Source: Sphingomonas phyllosphaerae 5.2
GTDB lineage: Bacteria; Pseudomonadota; Alphaproteobacteria; Sphingomonadales; Sphingomonadaceae
DNA: 64,000 bases
Reading direction: 5' to 3'
NCBI RefSeq assembly: GCF_000419605.1
Contig: NZ_ATTI01000001.1
Location: 376,001-440,000, forward strand
A program made the position numbers and the translations under genes. Numbering within the stretch: position 1 is the first letter of the stretch; every line of letters begins with the position of its first letter. Below are positions 44,434 to 52,641 of the stretch, one piece after another. The notes under the pieces were generated by a model. It had not been told where the DNA came from. It was given only the letters and a program-made list of their open reading frames with translations, and made no database searches.

Positions 44434-44684
44434 ATCCGTATTTCCCCCGGTCAATGCCGCAAGTGCGAAGTGGCGACTTGGTAAGCGATGTCGCTGCAAA
44501 TGCAAGTGATGTTCCGAACCACGACGGGACGCGACAGCGCCTCCAAGCCTTCTTGCAGGAATGTGTGCAGTCGCTATGGCTCTGGACGAACGGGGCCGTT
44601 TTCTCGCCATCCGGCGAAAAGCGAAGGCAGGGACGGTGAGGGCACCGTGGCCCGGCCGACCAAAGGGATCAGCGGGGCGCAAGC
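44434..44684. promoter_or_regulatory. Divergent promoter region between EPS operon and GT2 gene
   Basis: 251 bases separate two divergent EPS transcripts. No reading frame is supported and I see no clear inverted repeat or CtrA box. The region must contain the promoter for the leftward eight-gene operon, by position only. Confidence 0.4.
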
Positions 44685-45830
44685 ATGATAGGGGTGTATG
44701 CCATCGCTACCGCGCTGTTCCTGGTGCTCGCGGTACATCCATTCGTTATCTATCCGTGGACGCTGCGCTTCTTCCCGCGCCGGCCGTCCGCACCCGCGTC
44801 CCGCATTGGTACAGATCGTCCGGCGCTGGCGATCTGCATGTCGGCCTACAACGAAGCGCGATCCATCCGGCGGCGGATGGAATTGCTGATCGAGGCGGCC
44901 GATGCCTATGGTCCGGCGACGATCCACGTCTATGCCGACGGCCCGCGCGACGGGACGATCGAGATCCTGCGCGAGTTCGGCGACCGTATCGACCTGGTCG
45001 TGTCCGAAGAGCGCAAGGGCAAGACGTACGGGATGAACCTGCTGGTGACGCGCTCCGCCGCCGAGCTGCTGATGTTCACCGATGCCAACGTGCTGCACGA
45101 TGTCGACGTGATCGCGCCGCTGGTGGCGCCGTTCGCGGACCCCGCGGTCGGGTGTGTCAGTGCGCGGCTGGTCTATTCGAATCCCGACGACAGCCCGGCG
45201 GCCGCGACCGGTGCCGCCTATTGGCGCAAGGAAGAGGCGATCAAGGCGGTCGAGAGCGAGACGGTCGGGCTGATCGGGGTGGACGGCGCGATGTTCGTGC
45301 TGCGCCGCGAACTGCACCGCGCGCCGCCGCCGCACCTGATCGACGACCTGTACCTCAGCCTGGTCGTGCTGGCGCAGGGCAAGCGGCTGCTCAGCTCGCC
45401 CGACGCACTGGTCTACGAACGCAGCGCGACCGAGGCGGAGGAAGAACTGGTGCGCAAGCGGCGCATCGCGTGCCAGGCGATCAACGTCCACCGCGCCTTG
45501 TGGCCGCAACTGCGGCGGCTGCCGTGGCCGGCATTCTACGGCTATGCCTCGCACCGGATGCTCAAGTGGATGACGCCGTTCCTGCTGCTGGGCGCCGCCG
45601 TGTCCGCGCTGCCGCTGGCGGTGGCGCTGTTCGGTCTGGAGATCGTGCTGGGCGTGGCATGCGCGGGCACTGTTGCGCTGGTGGCGGGGCAGGCGCTGCG
45701 CTTCGGCCCGGCGCAGCGTGTGGTCGCGGCGTTGCTCAGCCTGCTCGGCGTCGCGCTGGGCGTGGTCGATTCGGTATGGGGCGGGAAGACCTATGCCGTG
45801 TGGCAGCCGGCGGAATCGGTGCGCGACTGA
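44685..45830 (+). CDS. Membrane-associated family 2 glycosyltransferase
   Basis: A 381-residue protein. An N-terminal helix (IGVYAIATALFLVLAV) leads to a GT-A domain with ALAICMSAYNEARSIRRRM, YADGPRDGT, FTDANVLHDVDV and VGLIGVDGAMFVLRREL, and two C-terminal helices after HRMLKWMTPFLLLGAA. The architecture resembles the N-acetylglucosaminyltransferase/cellulose-synthase-like group. It stands alone on the plus strand. Confidence 0.88.
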   Translation: MIGVYAIATALFLVLAVHPFVIYPWTLRFFPRRPSAPASRIGTDRPALAICMSAYNEARSIRRRMELLIEAADAYGPATIHVYADGPRDGTIEILREFGDRIDLVVSEERKGKTYGMNLLVTRSAAELLMFTDANVLHDVDVIAPLVAPFADPAVGCVSARLVYSNPDDSPAAATGAAYWRKEEAIKAVESETVGLIGVDGAMFVLRRELHRAPPPHLIDDLYLSLVVLAQGKRLLSSPDALVYERSATEAEEELVRKRRIACQAINVHRALWPQLRRLPWPAFYGYASHRMLKWMTPFLLLGAAVSALPLAVALFGLEIVLGVACAGTVALVAGQALRFGPAQRVVAALLSLLGVALGVVDSVWGGKTYAVWQPAESVRD

Positions 45831-46102
45831 TCGGGGCGGGGTCGACCGTCGGCGAACACCGCCGCCCGACCTTCACCACGGGATATGATCCGGCAAGCCG
45901 CTTCTGCGGGCATCGTGCGTAGCCGGCGTCGAGTTGCTCGGGATGATCGCCAGACAACGATGATCGCCATCGTCGATCGGGCTTGCGGCCGGCCGAGTTG
46001 CCGTGCGCGGCGCAGGCCTTTAGGGACAGGCGCAACATGGACACGCCGGTGGCTCCGCACCCGTCCGCGGGTCGGCCGCCGCGCCAATCAAGGAATATGA
46101 CG
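45831..46102. other. Intergenic region before the epimerase gene
   Basis: 272 bases. No independent gene is supported. An ATG at 46037 is in frame with the epimerase and has AGGGACAGG upstream, so the protein might start there with 22 extra residues. Confidence 0.4.
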
Positions 46103-47095
46103 ATGAGCGGCCGCACCGATCCGATCCTGGTCACCGGCACCGCCGGCTTCATCGGCCACGCGGTCGCCCACCGCCTGCTCGACCGCGGCGAGCGCGTGAT
46201 CGGCGTCGATATCGTCAACGATTACTATGACCCCGCGCTCAAGGAAGCGCGGCTGGCGACGTTCCAGGGACGCAACACCTTCGACTTCCATCGTGCCGAC
46301 ATCGCCGACGCCGAGGCGATGGCGAAGATCGTCCGCGACAACGGCGTGCAACGCGTCGTGCATCTCGCCGCGCAGGCCGGTGTCCGCTACAGTCTGGAGA
46401 ACCCGTTCGCCTACGAACGCTCCAATTTGGCCGGGCACCTGTCGATCATGGAGGCGTGCCGCCACGCGGACGGGTTCGAGCATCTGGTCTATGCCAGCTC
46501 CAGCTCGGTCTATGGCGACAAGCCGATGGGCGGCGAGGGGTTCACCGAGGACGAGGCGGCGGTCGATCCGGTTTCGCTTTATGCCGCGACCAAGCGCGCG
46601 TGCGAGCTGATGAGCCAGTCCTATGCCAAGCTGTACGGCTTCCCGCAGACCGGCCTGCGCTTCTTCACCGTCTATGGCCCGTGGGGCCGTCCCGACATGG
46701 CCTATTTCTCGTTCACGCAGAAGATCATGCGCGGCGAGTCGATCGAGGTCTACGGCGAGGGCAAGATGGCGCGCGACTTCACCTATATCGACGATATCGT
46801 CGACGGAATCGTCGGCGCGCTGGATCACCCGCCGGCGACCGGTGAGCACCGCGTCCTCAATATCGGCGACAGTCACCCCGTCGGGCTGATGGAGATGATC
46901 GAGGCGCTGGAAGATGCGATCGGCCACAAGGCGGAAAAGGTCATGCGTCCGATGCAGCCCGGCGACGTCACCGCCACCTATGCCGACGTGTCGAAGCTGC
47001 ACGCGCTGACCGGGTATCAGCCCAAGGTGATGCTGCGCGAGGGCCTGCAGCGCTTCGCGGAATGGTATCGGGGGCATTACGGCACGAAGGGGTAA
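46103..47095 (+). CDS. NAD-dependent epimerase, probable UDP-glucuronate 4-epimerase
   Basis: A 330-residue extended SDR. GTAGFIGHAVAHRLL binds NAD; VVHLAAQAGVRYSLENPFAY, then YASSSSVYGDKP and catalytic YAATK match UDP-glucuronate 4-epimerases (LspL/Cap1J type), and GRPDMAYFSFTQKIM is diagnostic of the uronate branch. The likely product is UDP-galacturonate from the Ugd product. The start at ATG 46103 is 8 bases after AAGGA; ATG 46097 is too close. 4-epimerisation versus another UDP-uronate epimerisation is inferred. Confidence 0.88.
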   Translation: MSGRTDPILVTGTAGFIGHAVAHRLLDRGERVIGVDIVNDYYDPALKEARLATFQGRNTFDFHRADIADAEAMAKIVRDNGVQRVVHLAAQAGVRYSLENPFAYERSNLAGHLSIMEACRHADGFEHLVYASSSSVYGDKPMGGEGFTEDEAAVDPVSLYAATKRACELMSQSYAKLYGFPQTGLRFFTVYGPWGRPDMAYFSFTQKIMRGESIEVYGEGKMARDFTYIDDIVDGIVGALDHPPATGEHRVLNIGDSHPVGLMEMIEALEDAIGHKAEKVMRPMQPGDVTATYADVSKLHALTGYQPKVMLREGLQRFAEWYRGHYGTKG

Positions 47096-47205
47096 GCGCG
47101 TCGCGGCCGATGCGACCGCATCGCCGCCGGCCACGATCACCGAACTGCCACGGCACGCACCTCGACAGGCGCGTGGTCAGCCTGCCGATTGGTGTGAGAC
47201 GGGCG

Positions 47206-48384
47206 TCAGCGCCGTTCCTGCGAAGCCAGCGTCATACCGCGCAGGTATGCGGAGTCGGCGCCCGACGTGACCCAGTCGGTGATCATCGTGCCCCAGTCGG
47301 CGGCGACGGTGACCCGTGCCCAGGTCGCGTCGGCCGCGGCGGAAAGTGCGGCGTACAGGCGATCGTCGCCGAGTAGCCGGGCGACTTGACGGGCTAGGTC
47401 GCGGTGGTCGCGCGCCGCGAACGAGAGCGCATCGGTGCCCGCGCGGAAGGCGGTCGCGAAGATCGGGTGGTCGCTGCAGATGATCGGCGTGCGCGAGGCC
47501 AGCGCCTCGAACAACACCAGCGGGAAACCTTCCTGAAAATCGTGGCGGCTCGGCACGATCACCGCATCGCTTTCGCACATGATCGCGAACGCGCGTTCGT
47601 TGTCGATCAGTCCGGTCAGATGGACGCGATCGGTGATCCCGAGCGCGTCCGCCAGTTCCTGCATCGCCACGACGTCGCCGCCGCCGACGACCGTCGCCTG
47701 TACCGGAACGCCGTCGTCGCGCAACGTCGCGACCGCGCGCAGCAGGTCGCCGACGCCCTTGCTCTCGTTGACGCTGCCCACGTAGCAGATCGTTGCGTCG
47801 CCGGCGCCGCGGTGCGCCTTGGGCGCACGCTGGCCGGGGCTGCGGTGGAAGGGGATGTTCCACGCCAGCAACTTGTCACGATCGACGCCGGCACGCGCCA
47901 GCAACTGCGTGGCAGGCGCGCAATGGTTGGCGACGAAGTCGAAGCGCGGGCGGTTCAGCAACCACCGCAGCAGCGCGAAGTTGAGCCGGGCGCGCGGGCC
48001 ATGTGTGTTGAACGAGCTGGCCATCACCGACAGCACGCGCTTGTCGGAGCGCCAGGCGTGATAATGGAGCGCCAGGCTCGGGATGTGGCAGATCGCCGCC
48101 GGATGCGGATCGCGCCGGAACGCCTCGACCAGCACCGGATCGCGGTGGTGCGTGCCGCCGAGCGCGGTGACGCGGACGTTCGGGAAAATCTCCTGCGCCG
48201 GCACGGCGGTGGGGGTGCAGAAGCTGTAGAGGTCGACCGGGCACCCGCTCGCCCCGATCGCCGCGAAGGTGCGGATCAGCTCGTCGTGGGTGGCATAGGA
48301 TTGCGGCTCGCCGTCCTTGTAGCGGCGGGCCGCCTCGACGAAGTCGCCGGCGTAGAAATATGCAGAAACTCCGCTCGTATCCAT
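47206..48384 (-). CDS. Family 4 glycosyltransferase
   Basis: A 392-residue GT-B enzyme. The donor-binding half has ICYVGSVNESKGVGDLLRAV, VVGGGDVVAMQELADALGI and the EGFPLVLFEALASRTPII motif (E-x7-E). The N-terminal half includes SFNTHGPRARLN. It adds a sugar with retention; specificity is unknown. Downstream of the flippase gene in the same orientation, with an 80-base gap. Confidence 0.88.
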   Translation of the reverse strand: MDTSGVSAYFYAGDFVEAARRYKDGEPQSYATHDELIRTFAAIGASGCPVDLYSFCTPTAVPAQEIFPNVRVTALGGTHHRDPVLVEAFRRDPHPAAICHIPSLALHYHAWRSDKRVLSVMASSFNTHGPRARLNFALLRWLLNRPRFDFVANHCAPATQLLARAGVDRDKLLAWNIPFHRSPGQRAPKAHRGAGDATICYVGSVNESKGVGDLLRAVATLRDDGVPVQATVVGGGDVVAMQELADALGITDRVHLTGLIDNERAFAIMCESDAVIVPSRHDFQEGFPLVLFEALASRTPIICSDHPIFATAFRAGTDALSFAARDHRDLARQVARLLGDDRLYAALSAAADATWARVTVAADWGTMITDWVTSGADSAYLRGMTLASQERR

Positions 48385-48464
48385 GCGCGCGCCCCCCCTT
48401 CGCGTTGATCAGTCCCCGGCCCGGCATCCGGCGACCGGATCCCGCTGGCCAACCAATATATTCC

Positions 48465-49856
48465 TCAGTGCAGCCCCAGCCGGAACAGGTCCGATGGCGG
48501 CCCGGTCAGGTGGATCTGGAAGGTCACCCAGCGGAACGCGAGCGCCAGCGCCAGCAAGGCGGCCGTCGCGGCGATATCCTGGCGCACGAAGACGATCTTC
48601 TCGCGCGCCTGCCCCAGCGTCAGGCAGATGTAGCGCAATAGCTCCGCGAGCACGGTGGCGCCCGCCGCGCCGATGACGCCGTAGCGCGTCAGTCCGACGG
48701 GCAGGAAGATCAGCAGGCCGACCAGCTTGGCGACGCTGCCGTAGGCGCCGTAACGCGGCTTGCCGAGCCCGAGCATCAAATTCTCGTTGAGCGTGCACAG
48801 GACCGTCATCCACGCCGCCAGGCTCACCCACGGCAGCAACTGCGCGGCGCCGTGATAGCGGGTGTCGTAGATGACCGCGATGACGACGTCGGACAGTGCG
48901 ATGAAGCCTGCGATCACGACCAGCGCGGCGGCGAGAAATTGCGAGCGGCGGTGCGCCAGCTTGCGCTGTAGCTCCACCCCCCGCACCGTCGCCGCGGCGA
49001 CGCTGGGAAAGATGATCTCGCTCCCCAGTTTGACGCTGAACAGCGCAAACACGTCCGCCAGGCTGCGCGCGACGCCGTAGATGCCGAGCATTGCGAAGCT
49101 GACGTACTTCGCAAGGATCAGCCGGTCGAAGTTCGATGCCAGGAAGAAGATGATCGAGGAGACGAACACCCATTTCCCGAAGCCGACGATCTCGCGGGCA
49201 TAGCCCATGTCGATCATCAGCTTGTGCTTCAGGCCGGGCTTGATGAAGTAATAGATCACCGCCGGGACGGTGGAGGCCAGGATGCTGCCGGTCAGCAGCC
49301 CCCAGATGTTGGGCGACACCCATGAGGCGAGCACCAGCAACGTCGAGGCGATCGTCGCGGACGCGATCTCGAACGGGATCGTGCGATGGACCGCCATTTC
49401 CTTGATCGACAGCGGCAGGCCGATCGACGTCACGCCGGTCAGGATCAGGAACACCGACATGAACGGCAGCACCATCTGCAGCGTCGGGTCACGATAGAAA
49501 TGGTCGAACAGCGGCAGCAGCAGCAGCGCGATCAGCGCGAGCACGAACCCGCGGACCAGCTGCAGCGTCCAGGCGGTGTTGTAGAAGCGCGGATCCGTCG
49601 CGTTGCGGCTGCTCACGACATTTTGCGTGATGCCGATGTCGGTGAACAGCTCGATCCCGATCCGCAGCGAAGTGACCAGGATCATGATCCCGAACAGCTC
49701 GGGCGCCAGGATGCGCGTCAGCACCACGTTGGTGACGAAGCGGATGACCAGCACCACCATGTAGCCGGACGTCGCCCAGCTGAGCCGCTTCAGCAGCGTC
49801 TCGGGTACGTGCAGGCGGGCGAGCAGCTGCGCCCGGATCGTCGAAGCGTCGGTCAT
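48465..49856 (-). CDS. wzx: Oligosaccharide flippase (Wzx family), second copy
   Basis: A 463-residue membrane protein with about 12-14 helices, beginning LSWATSGYMVVLVIRFVTNV and including LTRILAPELFGIMILVTSL, which is the classic polysaccharide-biosynthesis flippase pattern (PF13440/PF01943). It is more typical of Wzx than the 39017-40315 protein, so this is probably the main EPS repeat-unit flippase. It lies 95 bases downstream of the DUF1996 gene. Confidence 0.9.
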   Translation of the reverse strand: MTDASTIRAQLLARLHVPETLLKRLSWATSGYMVVLVIRFVTNVVLTRILAPELFGIMILVTSLRIGIELFTDIGITQNVVSSRNATDPRFYNTAWTLQLVRGFVLALIALLLLPLFDHFYRDPTLQMVLPFMSVFLILTGVTSIGLPLSIKEMAVHRTIPFEIASATIASTLLVLASWVSPNIWGLLTGSILASTVPAVIYYFIKPGLKHKLMIDMGYAREIVGFGKWVFVSSIIFFLASNFDRLILAKYVSFAMLGIYGVARSLADVFALFSVKLGSEIIFPSVAAATVRGVELQRKLAHRRSQFLAAALVVIAGFIALSDVVIAVIYDTRYHGAAQLLPWVSLAAWMTVLCTLNENLMLGLGKPRYGAYGSVAKLVGLLIFLPVGLTRYGVIGAAGATVLAELLRYICLTLGQAREKIVFVRQDIAATAALLALALAFRWVTFQIHLTGPPSDLFRLGLH

Positions 49857-49951
49857 GGAAGTTCGTTAAACCCGTGGGAGGCGGTCGGCCGCATCGCGCA
49901 TCGCGCGGGCGGCGTTCAAGATCGTGGACGGCGGTCGCGCGATGGCGGCGA

Positions 49952-51163
49952 TCACGGCGCCGTGCTTCCGGGACGCTTGGGGATCGGCACCAGCCTTTGG
50001 GCGGTCGTCCAGGAGAAGCTGCCGCTTTGTCGCATCTGGCTGCCGTTGCCGAGGTTGCCGGCGTTGCATGACAACAGCTTGTCGATGCAATTGGCCGTCC
50101 ATTTCGCGAGGATGTCGTCGTCCCATGCGCCGAACCAGTCGGCGTGGAAGGTGGAGCCGGCGGGCATGCGATCCATGCCCGGCATCTCGTCGGACGACAA
50201 ATACCAGCTGTCGGCACGCTCGCGATCGACCGAATACCAGGCACCCATGGTGAAGGCCGGGATGATGTACGGGTGCGTGGCCGGGCATTTCGGGTAACCC
50301 CAGCTGCCATAGCTGATGTCGGCGATGTGGTCGCGATGGTTCGGGCTGTCGAGCCGCTTGCCGTCCCAGCACGACGGCGCGCTGATGATCGCGCCCAGCC
50401 GCGCGCCGGGCGGACAGCCCTTCGCCGCCTCGGTGATCGTCTGGAAGTGCCCGGAGGTCGCGCCTTCGCCGTTGCAGTCGAAGTGCGTGCCGCCCGTTGC
50501 CGGCCGACCCGTCATCACGTCGTGGCCGAAAACCATGCGCAGCCCGCGCGGGAGATCGACGCATGCCTTCGCCGTGCGCTGGCAGATCGGATCGTTGGCC
50601 GGCGGACGCTTGTAGTAGATCGACACGAAGTCCGGGCGGACGACGTGGCCCTTGCCGTCGAGCATCGCGGGCATCCAATAGGCGGACCGGTTGAGGATGT
50701 TGACGCAGGTGCTTTCGCCGGTGGTCCGCAGACTTTCGTACGTGGACGAGGCGTTCGCGGCGGTGTTGCCGTACCATTGGTGCAGGTGGCTCTTGCCGGG
50801 CTGACCGGGAAAGACGATCGGATCGTCGTAGCTGACCTGCCCCGGCTGGCAGATGAAACGGAAAGCGCCGACCACGTCGGGCCGTCCCGAAGGCGCGATC
50901 AAGCCGTTTGTTTCCAGCAGCGGGGCGACCCGCGCGTTGGTCGGGATCGAATCGGGCACCGTCAGGACGTCTTTGCTGAGCGCCGGGCGCACAGCGTCGC
51001 CGTGCGGACTGCCGACGTTGTGCGAAGGCGCGTCCTTCTTCGCCGTCATTCCCATCTCGTCGGGGCGGCGCAGTTCGTACGCCATCTCGTCGGCGCGCAA
51101 TTGCGCGGGCGCGGGCGCGGCGAGCGCCAGCAGCGACAGCGCGAATATCAGGCGACGGTACAC
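49952..51163 (-). CDS. DUF1996-domain secreted protein, copy A
   Basis: A 403-residue exported protein. Signal peptide LIFALSLLALAAPAPAQ. The DUF1996 core contains GAFRFICQPGQ, DPIVFPGQPGKSHLHQWYGN, CVNILNRSAYWMPAMLDG, VVRPDFVSIYYKR, CVDLPRGLRMVFGHD, HRDHIADISYG, CPATHPYIIPAFTMG and STFHADWFGAWDD. The repeated His and Cys residues suggest a metal- or disulfide-stabilised enzyme, but no activity is established. GTG 51163 is preceded by GGAG; a longer frame to 51223 is not supported. Together with the DUF1501 and DUF1800 genes just upstream it forms a run within the EPS locus. Confidence 0.85.
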   Translation of the reverse strand: MYRRLIFALSLLALAAPAPAQLRADEMAYELRRPDEMGMTAKKDAPSHNVGSPHGDAVRPALSKDVLTVPDSIPTNARVAPLLETNGLIAPSGRPDVVGAFRFICQPGQVSYDDPIVFPGQPGKSHLHQWYGNTAANASSTYESLRTTGESTCVNILNRSAYWMPAMLDGKGHVVRPDFVSIYYKRPPANDPICQRTAKACVDLPRGLRMVFGHDVMTGRPATGGTHFDCNGEGATSGHFQTITEAAKGCPPGARLGAIISAPSCWDGKRLDSPNHRDHIADISYGSWGYPKCPATHPYIIPAFTMGAWYSVDRERADSWYLSSDEMPGMDRMPAGSTFHADWFGAWDDDILAKWTANCIDKLLSCNAGNLGNGSQMRQSGSFSWTTAQRLVPIPKRPGSTAP

Positions 51164-51261
51164 GGTGGATCTCCAGCAGGCGCGGCCCTCATAGGGCAGG
51201 AGCCGCGCGCCGACAAACCGCATGGCAGCCCGGCGTCACCTTTCCGAGACATCACAACGGC

Positions 51262-52629
51262 TCAGCCATACAGGCCGATCGGGCCGCGTCCGTTGGTGGA
51301 CCATGTCGACCAGTTCGGGACGACATATGGCAGGTCGCCGTCGGCGACACCGTGCCATTTAAGGATCGCGCCGAGATATTCTTCCTGCGCCATCGTCGGC
51401 AGGAAGCGGCCTTCGTTGCTGATGTCGTCGGCGCCGCCCAGCGTCGGATCGGGATAGCGGCCAAACACGCTTTTGGGCGTTACGCCGCCGCCGATCACCA
51501 GATGGTTGTTGCCCCACGCATGGTCGCTGCCGAGCTGCGCATTGCCGCGATAGGTGCGCCCGAAGTCGCTCATCGTGAAGGCGGTGACGTTGTCCTGCAG
51601 CCCCATCGACTCCATCGCCTTGTAGAAGGCCGCCAGCGCCAGCGCCAGGTCGCCGAGCAGGTTGGCGTGAAGGCCCGCGGCGACGTTGCCGCCGGTCACC
51701 TGATTGTCGTGCGTGTCATAGCCGCCCTGCGAGACGAAGAACGACTGGCGTGAGTGCCCGAAGGTGGCACGCGCCTCGATCATCCGTGCAACGCGCTTCA
51801 GCTGCATCGCGACGTCCGAGGTGAGCGCCGCCCCGCTTGCGGGATCGACGAAGAATCCCTCGACGCTGCCGGTCGCACCCAGCACCGCGCTGGTCGCCGC
51901 GCTCATCGCATAGGCGTCCTTCATCGTCTGCGCGGTGGAGGCGGTGACGTCGTCGAGCCCGGCGCCGCCCGCCAGGCTGTCCACCGCCGCCTCGATGGCG
52001 CTGTTGCCGCTCGCGGTGCGCGTGAGCACCCCGCGCGACGGGAGCACCAGCGGCTGCGCCTGCTGGCCGATCAGCGCGACGCTATTGCCCGCGAACGAGA
52101 TCACCGGCGGTACGCCGCCCGGCGCCCCCATCCGGTCGTGCAGCCGGCCCATGAAGCCGTCGCGGTTGACGCCCTGTGCGCGCAGCCCCTGCCAATGCTC
52201 CTGCTCGTCGGAGTGACTCATCAGGTTTGACGGGCGCAGGTCCGGTCGGCTGAGGTAGGTGGCCTTGGTCAACGGGGAGGCAAGCGTGCCGGCGTTCAGG
52301 ACCAGCGCCATCGCGCCCTTGTCCCAGATCGGTGCGAGCCCGGCCATTGCCTGGTGCAGGCCGAGTCCGCTGCCCGCCAGCGGCGTGATCGCTGCGGGCG
52401 GCAGCGCGACCGTCTGGCGCGAACTGACGTACGCGGCATAGGCGGCCGGATCGGTGGGGACGAGCATGTTCCAGCCGTCGTTGCCCCCGAAAAGGAACAC
52501 GCCGACCATCGCGCGGAAGCCGCTGCCCGGTGCGCCATAGGCGACGCCGCGGCCGAACATGCCGAGCGCGGCGGCCGCGCCGGCGCTCATCGCCATGTGG
52601 TGGAAGTGGCGGCGGGAAATCAGGGTCAT
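51262..52629 (-). CDS. DUF1501-domain Tat-exported protein
   Basis: A 455-residue protein. N-terminal twin-arginine signal SRRHFHHMAMSAGAAAALG. The body has the alkaline-phosphatase/sulfatase-superfamily-like DUF1501 pattern: VGVFLFGGNDGWNMLVP, SNLMSHSDEQEHWQG, FVSQGGYDTHDNQ, TAFTMSDFGRTYRGN, GSDHAWGNNHLVIGGGV, the Asp/His-rich places expected of metal ligands. The activity is unknown. The gene starts 12 bases after the DUF1800 stop, so they are co-expressed. Confidence 0.88.
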   Translation of the reverse strand: MTLISRRHFHHMAMSAGAAAALGMFGRGVAYGAPGSGFRAMVGVFLFGGNDGWNMLVPTDPAAYAAYVSSRQTVALPPAAITPLAGSGLGLHQAMAGLAPIWDKGAMALVLNAGTLASPLTKATYLSRPDLRPSNLMSHSDEQEHWQGLRAQGVNRDGFMGRLHDRMGAPGGVPPVISFAGNSVALIGQQAQPLVLPSRGVLTRTASGNSAIEAAVDSLAGGAGLDDVTASTAQTMKDAYAMSAATSAVLGATGSVEGFFVDPASGAALTSDVAMQLKRVARMIEARATFGHSRQSFFVSQGGYDTHDNQVTGGNVAAGLHANLLGDLALALAAFYKAMESMGLQDNVTAFTMSDFGRTYRGNAQLGSDHAWGNNHLVIGGGVTPKSVFGRYPDPTLGGADDISNEGRFLPTMAQEEYLGAILKWHGVADGDLPYVVPNWSTWSTNGRGPIGLYG

Positions 52630-52641
52630 GGGATCGGGGCC

